Source: Agrobacterium fabrum str. C58 (GTDB lineage Bacteria > Pseudomonadota > Alphaproteobacteria > Rhizobiales > Rhizobiaceae). Taken from it: 64,000 nt of DNA. The position numbers and the translations under genes were made by a program. A model generated the notes under the pieces. The model saw only the letters and a list, made by a program, of their open reading frames with translations. It did no database searches and was not told the origin of the DNA. Below, piece by piece: positions 8,264 through 16,966 of this stretch (its first letter is position 1; each line of letters starts with the position of its first letter). The DNA lies in assembly GCF_000092025.1 (NCBI RefSeq), contig NC_003064.2, forward strand, positions 478,869-542,868, written 5' to 3'.

Positions 8264-9253
8264 ATGACGCAATCGGCCGATATCATCCGACATAACGGCG
8301 GTGCACCACGTTGGTTGCCTCGCAATGCCGACATTCCAACGGTGGCGGTGCCGCAAAAGGCTTTTTCGACCGATACCGCCTGCGACATCCTGAGCTTCGC
8401 CATCGCGAATATAAAGGCTGGGCTTCAGGTGGGCCTATGCACGTTGGTGGAGATACGTGGCGGCTCGTCGCGTCCGCTCGGTGCCCATATGGCTGTCGCC
8501 CAAGATGGACGTTATTGCGGCTACGTGTCTGGTGGATGCACGGAAGCGGCTGTCGCCGCTGAAGCCTTGCAGGCTATGAAAAGCGGCCATGATCGTTTCG
8601 TGTTGCTGGGTGAAGGTTCGCCCTTCTTCGATATCGTCCTTCCGTGCGGAGGCGGCATTACAGTTGCCATTCATCTTCTGAAAGACGTGGACCCTCTCTG
8701 TTCCGTCAACATGCTGGTAGATGGGCGCCGGAGTGCAACGCTTTGCTATTCACCCGGCCTGGAGGAGCTTTCACTCGGTTCCCCAGGTGCGCGAACTGGC
8801 TGGGATGGGGATATTTTTCTCACGTCATATCGGCCAAAACCGCGCGTCATTTTTTCGGGGCGCTCACTCGAGGTGGAAACAGCCGTAAATGTTGCGAAAG
8901 CCGGAGGATACGAGGTCATCTTTTTCGATCACACGGCCGGCGACAGCTTCGATAGCTCCCTGATTGATGCTGATACAGCCGTTGCGCTTCTGCTGCATGA
9001 CCTGGATCTGGAAATGCCGATCCTCGGCGCCGCACTTGTTGCGACGCCCTTTTATATTGGGGCTCTCGGCAGTTCCCGCACGCATGAAAAGCGCGTCGAG
9101 CGCCTGCGGCAAATTGGTCATTCGGAAGAAGCAATCGCTCGCATCAAGGCACCGATCGGACTTTTCGGACGGGCGAGAGACGCGCAGTCTCTGGCCTTTT
9201 CGGTCGTCGCTGACATTGCGGCATCACGCCAGTCTTGCGTGATGCACAGCTAG
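8264..9253 (+). CDS. paoD: XdhC/CoxI-family molybdo-enzyme maturation protein (PaoD-like)
   Basis: A 329-aa XdhC-family chaperone, which binds molybdenum cofactor, oversees its sulfuration and inserts it into a xanthine-oxidase-family enzyme. The XdhC/CoxI domain is seen near residues 55-125: LVEIRGGSSRPLGAHMAVA, then YVSGGCTEAAVAAEAL with the conserved Cys. The C-terminal Rossmann-like domain begins near RPKPRVIFSG and ends with IGALGSSRTHEKRVERL and IGLFGRARDAQ. The start at 8264 has gggagg six bases upstream. It is the first gene of the operon with the three oxidoreductase subunits; in E. coli paoABCD the equivalent gene is last. The symbol is by analogy. Confidence 0.88.
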   Translation: MTQSADIIRHNGGAPRWLPRNADIPTVAVPQKAFSTDTACDILSFAIANIKAGLQVGLCTLVEIRGGSSRPLGAHMAVAQDGRYCGYVSGGCTEAAVAAEALQAMKSGHDRFVLLGEGSPFFDIVLPCGGGITVAIHLLKDVDPLCSVNMLVDGRRSATLCYSPGLEELSLGSPGARTGWDGDIFLTSYRPKPRVIFSGRSLEVETAVNVAKAGGYEVIFFDHTAGDSFDSSLIDADTAVALLLHDLDLEMPILGAALVATPFYIGALGSSRTHEKRVERLRQIGHSEEAIARIKAPIGLFGRARDAQSLAFSVVADIAASRQSCVMHS

Positions 9254-9380
9254 ATCAAGAACAGAAATAGCCGTTGCATCGACAGGTTCGACGGATAGCC
9301 ACAGGCAAACCATCACCAGAAGTTCCACAAGTGCCGCTCGCAGGTGTCTGGCGCGCACTTTCCGATGAGGGAGATGTCCA

Positions 9381-9914
9381 ATGCAATTTACAATTAACGG
9401 CACGGCAGTGGAGGTCGAAGCGGATATCCGTACCTCGCTGCTCGATCTCATGCGAAACTACCTGGGATTTACGGGTACGAAGAAGGGGTGCGATCAGGGG
9501 GCTTGCGGCGCCTGCACCGTGCTGGTGGACGGCGAGCGTATCAATTCCTGTCTGGCCCTCGCGGTTCAATATCAGGGCCGCAGTATTACAACTGTCGAAG
9601 GCCTTGCAGCAAATGGCAACCTTCATCCCCTGCAAAAAGCCTTCATCGAGCATGACGGTTTTCAATGCGGCTATTGCACGCCCGGGCAACTCTGTTCCGC
9701 TATCGGCATGGCAGGCGAAATCGAACGCAACATCCCCAGCGTCGTCACCGCCGATCTTTCGAGTAACAGCATCACGGTCGATGATACCGAAATCCGCGAA
9801 CGCATGAGCGGCAATCTCTGTCGCTGCGGGGCCTATAACGGCATCGTTGAGGCCATTTCCGATACGCTGGTCCAGCAGACGGCGGTGCCGAGCGAAGAGA
9901 GGGCACGGGCATGA
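9381..9914 (+). CDS. paoA: (2Fe-2S) subunit of molybdenum aldehyde oxidoreductase
   Basis: A 177-aa small electron-transfer subunit. The plant-type ferredoxin domain has the cluster cysteines in GCDQGACGACTVLVDG and the following SC. The C-terminal four-helix domain holds the second cluster in CGYCTPGQLCS and GNLCRCGAYNGIV. It carries electrons from the molybdenum centre to FAD in the partner subunits. Unlike E. coli PaoA, which has a Tat signal, this protein begins directly with the ferredoxin fold (QFTINGTAVEVEAD), so this enzyme is probably cytoplasmic. It overlaps the FAD subunit gene by four bases (ATGA), implying translational coupling. Confidence 0.93.
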   Translation: MQFTINGTAVEVEADIRTSLLDLMRNYLGFTGTKKGCDQGACGACTVLVDGERINSCLALAVQYQGRSITTVEGLAANGNLHPLQKAFIEHDGFQCGYCTPGQLCSAIGMAGEIERNIPSVVTADLSSNSITVDDTEIRERMSGNLCRCGAYNGIVEAISDTLVQQTAVPSEERARA

Positions 9915-10900
9915 ATATCTTCTCCTATCATCAGCCTTCGGATACGGCTTCGGCAATCGCGCTCAAACAGGCGGGGCCGACCGCGAAATATCTGGCCGGA
10001 GGCACCAATCTTGTCGACCTCATGCGGGAGACCGTAGAACGACCGGAAACATTGGTCGACGTCACGCATCTGTCCAGCATCATTGAACGACGCACCGATG
10101 GTAGTCTGCTGGTTGGCGCAGGTGTGAAGAACACGGCGCTTGCAGCGCATGATGCGGTGCGGGCTCAATTTCCGCTGCTGTCCCGTGCCATACTTGCGGG
10201 AGCCAGCGCGCAAATTCGAAATGTTGCGACAGTCGGAGGCAATATCCTCCAGCGTACCCGGTGTCGATATTTCTATGATAATGCCGCCCGCTGCAACAAG
10301 CGTCAGCCCAATTCCGGCTGCGATGCACTGGAAGGGTTCAATCGCTATCACGCGATCCTCGGTGCATCTGAAAGCTGCGTCGCGACACATCCGTCCGACA
10401 TGTGCGTGGCACTTGTCGCTCTGGACGCGTCGGTTCACCTCCAGGGCCCCGCGGGCACGCGCAGCCTGCCGCTGCGCGATCTTCACCGTCTTCCAGGCCA
10501 CACGCCGGAGATAGAAACCGAACTCGATACGGATGATCTCATAACGGCCGTTGAAATTCCGTCGCTGCCTTTCGCAGGTCGGTCCACCTATCGGAAGGTC
10601 AGGGATCGCGCGAGTTATGCCTTCGCTCTCGTTTCCGTTGCTGCTGCGCTGGATGTGGATGACGCTGGCAACGTGAAAGATGTGAGGTTGGCGCTCGGTG
10701 GCGTTGCCCATAAGCCGTGGCGTGCGCTGAAAGCTGAATCGCGTCTCAAAGGCCAGCAGGCAAATGCCGAGAGTTTCCGGGCCGCCGCCGAGGCCGAGCT
10801 CGCAGACGCTATCGGCTTACAAGACAACGCTTTCAAGATCGAGCTGGCAAAACGGACCATTGTCGCGGTTCTTGAGGAACTGAAGGGAGAAAGCGCATGA
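9911..10900 (+). CDS. paoB: FAD subunit of molybdenum aldehyde oxidoreductase, with 4Fe-4S insertion
   Basis: A 329-aa FAD-binding subunit of the xanthine-oxidase family. The N-terminal FAD domain has KYLAGGTNLVDLM, and the VGGNILQRTRC segment follows at about residue 105. The insertion typical of PaoB/YagS carries four cysteines (RTRC, AARC, NSGC, ESC) that ligate an additional 4Fe-4S cluster, which ordinary xanthine dehydrogenase FAD subunits lack. The C-terminal CO-dehydrogenase flavoprotein domain includes YRKVRDRASYAFALVSVAAAL. It overlaps both the 2Fe-2S gene and the molybdenum subunit gene by ATGA. This cysteine set is the best evidence that the operon is of the PaoABC rather than the XdhAB type. 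Confidence 0.93.
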   Translation: MNIFSYHQPSDTASAIALKQAGPTAKYLAGGTNLVDLMRETVERPETLVDVTHLSSIIERRTDGSLLVGAGVKNTALAAHDAVRAQFPLLSRAILAGASAQIRNVATVGGNILQRTRCRYFYDNAARCNKRQPNSGCDALEGFNRYHAILGASESCVATHPSDMCVALVALDASVHLQGPAGTRSLPLRDLHRLPGHTPEIETELDTDDLITAVEIPSLPFAGRSTYRKVRDRASYAFALVSVAAALDVDDAGNVKDVRLALGGVAHKPWRALKAESRLKGQQANAESFRAAAEAELADAIGLQDNAFKIELAKRTIVAVLEELKGESA

Positions 10901-13200
10901 GCACCGATAGCCAGACATTGCCGGAAGCAGGCAAACTAGGCCGCTGGCAGCCTGCTGTTACATCCGATCCGTTGCTGCGCAAACATGGGGCGCTTGGGCA
11001 AGGTATATCCCGCATCGAAGGCCCCATGAAGGTTCAGGGCAAGACGCGTTTCGCGGCGGAGTTCCCCTACGACAATATCAGCTATGCGGCACTCGCTTTC
11101 AGTACTGTCGCGCGCGGTCGCGTCATCGATTTGAATGTAAGTGCAGCGGAAGCCGCACCCGGGGTTATCCTCGTCATGACCCATAAGAACGCGCCGCGGA
11201 TGAAGGCGCCGTCCTTGATGATGTCCTCTCCGACAGCAGCGGGGGCCAGCAATCTGCCGGTCATGCAAAGCGACGAAATCCATTGGAATGGGCAGCCTAT
11301 CGCACTCGTGCTGGCAGAGACGCAGGAACAGGCGGATCACGCAGCATCGCTGGTAACGGCAAAGTATGAACTGTTACCAGCAGTCACATCTTTCGATGAT
11401 GCGAAGAAATCGCCCAGGCAACTCGACAACCTGCTCGGCCAGCCGCCTTTCATCGACATCGGCGATGCCGAGACCGCGCTTGCCAATGCGGAGGTCAAGG
11501 TCGACCTCGTCTACCGCACACCGCGCCACAACCACAATGCCATTGAACTGCATGCGGCAACCGTTGTCTGGAAGGATGATGAGCTTCGCGTGCATGATGC
11601 CAGCCAGCTGCTCGACCTTACGACAGGTCAGCTCGCGGATATTTTCGGTCTCGATGTCAGCAAGGTTCACGTGACCTCGCCTTATGTCGGCGGTGGCTTT
11701 GGTGGGAAATGCTTCTGGGACCATCAAATCCTGGCCTGTGCCGCAGCCAGACTTGCCGGTCGGCCCGTGCGGATCATGCTGTCGCGCGAAGGAGTCTTCA
11801 GGATCATCGGTGGTCGAACGGTAACCGAACAGCGCGTGGCGCTGGGCGCAAAGGCCGATGGAACGCTCGATGCGCTGATCCACACCGGGACGGCAGCCAT
11901 GACGCTGCATAATTCTTGCCCGGAACAATTCACCTTCCCCGCCCGCCACCTCTATGCCGCCAAGACGTTTCACATCGGTCAGGATGTCGCCGACATGGAC
12001 ATGCTGGCAAATACCTTCATGCGCGCTCCCGGTGAATCCGTCGGGACCTTCGCGCTTGAGTGTGCATTGGATGAACTGGCCGAGAAATTGGGACTGGATC
12101 CCATCGAGCTGCGACGACGGATCGAACCAGAAAAGGATCCGACGACAGGTAAGCCATTCTCGTCACGTTATCTGATTGAAGCCTACGAGAAGGGCGCAGA
12201 GCAGTTCGGTTGGAGCAAACGGAGCCAGACCCCACGCCAAAAACGTGAAGGCGAATGGCTCATCGGCATGGGATGCGCCACCGCGACCTATCCCTACCAT
12301 CGGTTTCCCGGTGGTGCCGTACGGATCAAACTGACGGTGGATGGCCGTGTCACTGTGTCGACCGCAGTCCATGACATGGGCATGGGAACGGCCACTGCCC
12401 AGATGCAACACCTTGCGGCCCGACTGGGCTTGCCCCTCGATCATGTGACGTTCGAATATGGCGACAGCAAGCTGCCACGTGGTGTGATCGCCGGAGGCTC
12501 GACACAAACCGCCTCCATCGGCGGCGCGGTCATCGCCGCAACTGAGGTCTTGGTGGAGGAGTTAATCAAGCTTTCCGGAAATGACTCTCCCCTTGCCGGG
12601 CTTTCGCTGCTTGAAGTCGAGGCAAGAGACGGGGGGCTTTCACACATAAGCGACAACAGCCTTTTTGAAAGTTACCAATCGATTCTCCGCCGGGCCGGCC
12701 GAGAAGAACTCGTTTGCGAAGCGGAAGCACCTGCACCAGCCGAAATGGAGGCCTTCTCCATGCATTCCTACGGCGCGCAGTTCTGCGAGGTGCATGTCAG
12801 CGCACGCACCGGTGAGACGCGCGTCTCGCGCTTTCTAGGTTCCTTCGATGCCGGGCAGATACTGAACAGCAAAATGGCCACCAGTCAGTTCAAAGGAGGT
12901 ATCATCATGGGCATCGGTCTCGCTCTGACAGAAGAAACCAACTTCGATGAGCGAACGGGACGCATCGTCAACGCCTCCCTGGCGGATTACCATGTGCCAG
13001 TGCAGATGGACGTACCAGCAATCGAAATCCTCTACACCAATAAGCCCGACCCCCAAGCCCCCATGGGTGCACGCGGTATCGGAGAAATCGGCATCACCGG
13101 AGTTGGCGCGGCCGTCGCCAACGCGGTCTACAACGCGACAGGCGTTCGCGTCCGCGATTTGCCCATTACTCTGGACAAACTGACGGGTGGACTGGACTGA
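10897..13200 (+). CDS. paoC: molybdenum-binding catalytic subunit of aldehyde oxidoreductase
   Basis: A 767-aa xanthine-oxidase-family catalytic subunit. The first aldehyde-oxidase a/b hammerhead domain runs about residues 35-145. The molybdopterin-binding domain follows with SPYVGGGFGGKC, FMRAPGESVGTFALE and the AGGSTQTASIGGA region. The C-terminal GARGIGEIGITG contains the catalytic Glu that deprotonates the Mo-OH. Family members closest to this arrangement oxidise aromatic and other aldehydes to acids and use molybdopterin cytosine dinucleotide. Context supports aldehyde detoxification: a TetR regulator upstream, an XdhC-type chaperone first in the operon and a MocA-type cytidylyltransferase convergent. 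The actual substrate cannot be read from the sequence. Confidence 0.93.
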   Translation: MSTDSQTLPEAGKLGRWQPAVTSDPLLRKHGALGQGISRIEGPMKVQGKTRFAAEFPYDNISYAALAFSTVARGRVIDLNVSAAEAAPGVILVMTHKNAPRMKAPSLMMSSPTAAGASNLPVMQSDEIHWNGQPIALVLAETQEQADHAASLVTAKYELLPAVTSFDDAKKSPRQLDNLLGQPPFIDIGDAETALANAEVKVDLVYRTPRHNHNAIELHAATVVWKDDELRVHDASQLLDLTTGQLADIFGLDVSKVHVTSPYVGGGFGGKCFWDHQILACAAARLAGRPVRIMLSREGVFRIIGGRTVTEQRVALGAKADGTLDALIHTGTAAMTLHNSCPEQFTFPARHLYAAKTFHIGQDVADMDMLANTFMRAPGESVGTFALECALDELAEKLGLDPIELRRRIEPEKDPTTGKPFSSRYLIEAYEKGAEQFGWSKRSQTPRQKREGEWLIGMGCATATYPYHRFPGGAVRIKLTVDGRVTVSTAVHDMGMGTATAQMQHLAARLGLPLDHVTFEYGDSKLPRGVIAGGSTQTASIGGAVIAATEVLVEELIKLSGNDSPLAGLSLLEVEARDGGLSHISDNSLFESYQSILRRAGREELVCEAEAPAPAEMEAFSMHSYGAQFCEVHVSARTGETRVSRFLGSFDAGQILNSKMATSQFKGGIIMGIGLALTEETNFDERTGRIVNASLADYHVPVQMDVPAIEILYTNKPDPQAPMGARGIGEIGITGVGAAVANAVYNATGVRVRDLPITLDKLTGGLD

Positions 13201-13209
13201 CATCTTTTC

Positions 13210-13237
13210 CAGCGAGGGAACTTTGGTTCGCTCGCTG
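13210..13237 (+). terminator. hairpin after the aldehyde oxidoreductase operon
   Basis: Ten bases after the paoC-like stop, cagcgag (13210-13216) pairs with ctcgctg (13231-13237). An inner gaac/gttc stem closes a tttg loop, separated from the outer stem by one G-G mismatch. There is no T run after it, so it is a transcript-end or RNA-stabilising hairpin rather than a classic intrinsic terminator. Confidence 0.4.
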
Positions 13238-13543
13238 CGGAAAGCGGTTCAAACGATTGTTGGGTCGATATCATAATTGAAGGCGTGATTGATTGATCCA
13301 CAAACTTGAGGGCGAAGACTACACCGACGGCCTTAATGGTCGCCGGTGTTCACCTACCTTCATCCGTTAGAGATGGATGGAGACAGTCAAGTCACGCAAC
13401 TTTCGCACTACGCGAGATGGAATCTCACATCAGCCGCCTTATCGCAGTCCAGTCGGTCGAAGGGCAGTCCACGTTGCTGGACAGCGACTCTAGGCCCCTA
13501 CAAGAAAAGTAGAAAGCAGCACCGCGTCCCCGCGCCGTGGACT
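13238..13543. other. intergenic region between convergent genes
   Basis: About 300 bases between the molybdenum subunit and the convergent cytidylyltransferase. I see no supported gene, no terminator with a T run and no repeat; short open frames here lack ribosome binding sites and recognisable products. Confidence 0.4.
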
Positions 13544-14206
13544 TTATGTTCTTAAAATGCCTCCGGCCGCCACAACAGCCTCTGGCGTATCAACGTCCAG
13601 ATGCGCCGAATCCCCGATTTCGACATCAATGATCCGCAACCCCGACGTTTCGATGATCTGCCGCGCGCCAACATCGCCTTCAAGGCGCATGACGGCACCG
13701 TTTAGTGATCTCGGAAGGATGACCGGGTTGCCACGCTTGCCGCGCGAGACCGCGCGAACGATTGCCCGCCCGGAGGCCATGCGGAAGGCCGAGATCAGCG
13801 TGTCGAGATCGCCGATCGTCACGCCGGGCATATCGGCGAGCATGACGAGCACACCATCCGCATCACACGCTGCCGGGGCTGAAAATCCCGCGATCAGCGA
13901 GCTTGCAATGCCAGACGCATAATCCGGGTTATTGGTGGTGGTTACTCCCAGCCCGAGGAGCGCAGCCTCGATCTCGCTCCGCCTGTGACCAGTCACAACG
14001 ATGACGGATGCTGCGTCAGCGGTGAGCGCGATTTCTGCTGAACGGCGCACAAGCGGCTTACCATCGAATTCGGCCAGCAACTTGTGAGCCCCGCCGTCGC
14101 CCATGCGGCTGGCTTTCCCAGCAGCGAGGATGATCGCCGCGACGGTCACCGGCCGACGGTTCCCCTCCGCTTTATCTTGCGGGGATGGGCGCGTCTCAAT
14201 TTTCAT
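13544..14206 (-). CDS. mocA: MobA/MocA-like nucleotidyltransferase, probable molybdenum cofactor cytidylyltransferase
   Basis: A 220-aa NTP-transferase. The nucleotide-binding N-terminus is VAAIILAAGKASRMGDGGAHKLLAEFDGKPLV in pattern (about residues 20-50; LAAGxxxRMG then KLL). The metal-binding region is VLVMLADMPGV, and GNPVILPRSL follows. In MocA-type enzymes this fold transfers CMP from CTP to molybdopterin, giving the MCD form used by PaoABC-like oxidoreductases. Its position convergent to the aldehyde oxidoreductase operon fits that job. Other NTP-transferases of this family (MobA, PucB-like) remain possible. I chose the second ATG of the ATGATG pair (14206) because gggagg lies just upstream; a GTG at 14236 is an alternative. 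Confidence 0.8.
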   Translation of the reverse strand: MKIETRPSPQDKAEGNRRPVTVAAIILAAGKASRMGDGGAHKLLAEFDGKPLVRRSAEIALTADAASVIVVTGHRRSEIEAALLGLGVTTTNNPDYASGIASSLIAGFSAPAACDADGVLVMLADMPGVTIGDLDTLISAFRMASGRAIVRAVSRGKRGNPVILPRSLNGAVMRLEGDVGARQIIETSGLRIIDVEIGDSAHLDVDTPEAVVAAGGILRT

Positions 14207-14320
14207 CATCCATCCTCCCACGTTCATGTTTCTCACGAACCATTCATAATGATCTCCAATGAATGTAAATCTGCGGCTTGCGGGCTACACGCGATTTTTC
14301 GGCAGAGTTGCACACAAAAA

Positions 14321-15076
14321 TCACCTCGGTTCGCTGCGAAACTCGTCCATAACGGAACGGAGCACACGGTGATCAGGCATTTTGTCAATCGGTATGCCCG
14401 CTTCGTGAAACCACGATCCACCTGCCTCCGGATGCGGGCCTGTCAGCACGACGATTCCATTGCCAAAATGGTAACGAGCCGCGGCAATATCGCCGTTCTG
14501 ATAGGTGGCAATCTTCTTGAACCCGCGTATATCTTTCGGCTCTGACATGTACGGACCATCCTGAAAGAAGACCGTCTGCTTTTCCCCGTTCCAACTCGTC
14601 GACACTGCCGTGCTGATGATGGAGCTTACAGGAAAGCCGGGACGGCCGACCTCAGATTCAAGCTCATCATCGATGAGGCCTATCCCCGATCCGCTCGCGA
14701 GGTAGGCGCCCATGCACGAGCCGAAAAAGCCGCCTCCTGCCTCGACAAATCTCCGGATCGCCTCCACCCGTTGCTCACCAAGGCTTTCAAATGCGGCGGG
14801 AATATCCTGGCCTCCGCCTGGCTGAACGTAGATGTCAAATTTTGAAAGAGTCTCATCACTAATATCGATCTTCTCTTCCGCGCCGACGTAATCGACACTG
14901 TATTCCGGTCCGAGCGCCATTATCGATTTGCGCATGGTTTCGGAACAATCCTCGCAGCTGGCTGGCCCGCGGTAAACCGCAACTCGAACGATGCCTTCCC
15001 TCGCGTTGGAAGAAGTTGCACACCAGGTTGTCGTAGCAATTACCGTCAGTGTGGCGGCAATGGTTTTGATGATCAT
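14321..15076 (-). CDS. exported BPL_N-domain (glutamine amidotransferase-like) protein
   Basis: A 251-aa protein with an N-terminal signal sequence (about residues 1-24, ending near SSNAREG) followed by a biotin-protein-ligase N-terminal-like (BPL_N) domain of the class I amidotransferase fold. Visible motifs are VRVAVYRGPASCEDC near the start, IYVQPGGGQDIP, the nucleophile-elbow segment FFGSCMGAYLASG with the candidate Cys, and IVVLTGPHPEAGGSWF near the end. Despite the name, no ligase domain is present. Most exported members have no known reaction. Two Cys in ASCEDCSE could form a disulfide. It ends 114 bases upstream of the MocA-like start on the same strand. Confidence 0.78.
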   Translation of the reverse strand: MIIKTIAATLTVIATTTWCATSSNAREGIVRVAVYRGPASCEDCSETMRKSIMALGPEYSVDYVGAEEKIDISDETLSKFDIYVQPGGGQDIPAAFESLGEQRVEAIRRFVEAGGGFFGSCMGAYLASGSGIGLIDDELESEVGRPGFPVSSIISTAVSTSWNGEKQTVFFQDGPYMSEPKDIRGFKKIATYQNGDIAAARYHFGNGIVVLTGPHPEAGGSWFHEAGIPIDKMPDHRVLRSVMDEFRSEPR

Positions 15077-15185
15077 GCTTTCGTCTCGCTCATTTCGCGC
15101 TTGTGGGATCTATTATGAGGCACCAGCGGGCATAAAACTGGAACAGGGCGACAGGGCCGTTCAATGCGCCGCTTCTCCCTGCGGT

Positions 15186-16643
15186 TCATGGTGTGGCCTT
15201 CATCACTGGCTCTTCTTCCGAGGCCTTATCTTCCTGAACACGCATACCCGCGCGTGGCTCGTCGGAGTTTTCACTAGACGGCAAAGTATCGGGTGTTGAA
15301 TGATCGCGCGATAACCGGTCCTCAGGCGCCCAGGGCTTATCGTCATGGTCCGGCGATACACTGCCTGCGGTATCATCAAAAGTGCCCGCGTTCCCATCGT
15401 TCGAGTGATGTTCCAGCGGTGACGGAATAGCCGGCGGCGGTTCGTCCTGATCATCAGGAACATCGGGAGCCTGATCCGTTGAGTTGCTCTCAGGCAGCAC
15501 CTCCGGCATGGTCCCGGAAGCTGCTTCAGAGGCGGGAAGCCCTGTGTTGCTGAACTCATCAACCTCCGGTGAGCCCGATTTCTGGTTTGCGGAAATGTCT
15601 TCGACGCTGAAGTTCACGCCTTGAGGAACAGGTACCACGGCGACGTCCGACAAATCCTCTTCGGGCATCGTCTGGTAAATGTTCGTCGTCTCGTTCGTGA
15701 CGCTGTATATCGTTTCATAAGTGACGTTCTGGTAGGTCTCAGTTCGGCTTTCGGTCATGACCGGGCTCGAGATGACCATCGGTTCGCTGTAATAGCTGTC
15801 GGCGACACCTTGATAGTACCCGTCATAATATCCGTCCCAGTAGGTGTCGATCGACCGGTAGCTCTCAAAAGGGGCGACACTCACATAGTAGCTTGGGTAG
15901 TACTCCCTCGTGGTGAGTGAAAGAGCTGCGAAGGATCCAGACAGGACGGTCAGCGTAAATGAAAGGCGTTGATAGTCGTATGCGTTTGCAGGGGTGCTCT
16001 GCGTTATCGCAATTTCACGCCGCATCCTGATCACTTCACCGCGAAGAGCTGCATTGTCGGCGACATCGTCCTCCAGCTGCTGCATTCTATACGACAAGTC
16101 GGCAACTTTCCTTCTGAGCGCCTGCACATCCGACGCCGTTGCATTTGCCGCAGACGCCTTATGTTTTGCGAGAACGAAACGGCTCGAATATTCTGCCCAG
16201 GCTGCGTTGAACCGCTGGAGCGCGCGCGTTACAGCATCGCATTTGGCGGATGACAGTGAATAGCGGGTCTGCAGATTACCGACCGCGTGGGACAGCGCCT
16301 TGGTCGCCCGCGAGATGCGCGACGCGTCATGGGCTGCAATTGCGGTTTCCAGACTCTGGACGGCCTGGGTTGCCTCTGTCAGAGCAGCGAGCACTGCCAC
16401 CCCGCTGCGACGCTTGCTGTCCCCCTTCGCTTCACTGAACGAGAAAGCAATTTCCGCCAGCGACCTGCGCATGTCACCAAGAAGGGCTGGCGCATTCATG
16501 CGGACAGGTGAGCCGGCAACCGCCTGCCCCATCGACAGCGATACGATCGCGGTCGCCGCGACGGTTTGCTGGACCAGAGGGCTGGCCGCGAGCGCGGCGA
16601 ACAGCGGGGTGAGCGACACAAGTTTCAGTTTGCTTCTAGGCAT
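15186..16643 (-). CDS. exported coiled-coil protein with Tyr-rich middle and acidic tail, unknown function
   Basis: A 485-aa protein I cannot assign to a family. It starts with a likely signal or hydrophobic segment (about residues 10-45). An alpha-helical region (about 60-215) follows, with a coiled-coil stretch around ALRRKVADLSYRMQQLEDDV. A hydrophobic stretch near 228-245 (FTLTVLSGSFAALSL) could span the membrane. After it comes a Tyr-rich segment (about 248-285; many YY, YxGYY and DGYY elements), then a Thr/Tyr-rich stretch (TYQNVTYETIYSVTNETTN). The last 130 residues are acidic and Pro/Ser-rich and probably disordered. The start follows aggag. A 51-aa membrane protein gene ends 27 bases upstream on the same strand, so the two probably form an operon. 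Confidence 0.75.
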   Translation of the reverse strand: MPRSKLKLVSLTPLFAALAASPLVQQTVAATAIVSLSMGQAVAGSPVRMNAPALLGDMRRSLAEIAFSFSEAKGDSKRRSGVAVLAALTEATQAVQSLETAIAAHDASRISRATKALSHAVGNLQTRYSLSSAKCDAVTRALQRFNAAWAEYSSRFVLAKHKASAANATASDVQALRRKVADLSYRMQQLEDDVADNAALRGEVIRMRREIAITQSTPANAYDYQRLSFTLTVLSGSFAALSLTTREYYPSYYVSVAPFESYRSIDTYWDGYYDGYYQGVADSYYSEPMVISSPVMTESRTETYQNVTYETIYSVTNETTNIYQTMPEEDLSDVAVVPVPQGVNFSVEDISANQKSGSPEVDEFSNTGLPASEAASGTMPEVLPESNSTDQAPDVPDDQDEPPPAIPSPLEHHSNDGNAGTFDDTAGSVSPDHDDKPWAPEDRLSRDHSTPDTLPSSENSDEPRAGMRVQEDKASEEEPVMKATP

Positions 16644-16670
16644 TTTCAGATCTCCTGTTTCAATTGTGTC

Positions 16671-16826
16671 TCAGCGCAGGAGGGCGCAATCCGTGTATGT
16701 CCGGTCGCGGCACTTTAAGGGCCCGTCTACGGACCATCCCGGCGCGTTTCGTGTGGCCAGGATCGTGAGAGCAACCATCCAGAAGACGGCGACAAATACG
16801 GCGGCTGGAAGCAGGCGGATGAACAT
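16671..16826 (-). CDS. small single-pass membrane protein, 51 aa
   Basis: A short frame on the minus strand with a gtgagg ribosome binding site six bases before the ATG at 16826. It encodes a Met-Phe-Ile-Arg start, a strong hydrophobic segment (about residues 4-24, LLPAAVFVAVFWMVALTIL) and a polar tail with two Cys (KCRDRTYTDCALLR). This layout of an N-terminal anchor and a short periplasmic tail with a Cys pair is common for real small membrane proteins. It ends 27 bases before the Tyr-rich exported protein, and its start lies 140 bases from the divergent PepSY/two-component operon. No homologue is recognised. Confidence 0.55.
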   Translation of the reverse strand: MFIRLLPAAVFVAVFWMVALTILATRNAPGWSVDGPLKCRDRTYTDCALLR

Positions 16827-16966
16827 CTGTGAACCTCACTGAACCCAACGGAGCAAAAATCCGTCGGGCAGTGATATATTCGACTGGACCTGACAGCCCC
16901 TTGAAGCTGTTGTCAGCGAATTGTCATCTTCATTCGTCTAAAGGTTCTGTGACCAGGGAGGTCAAT

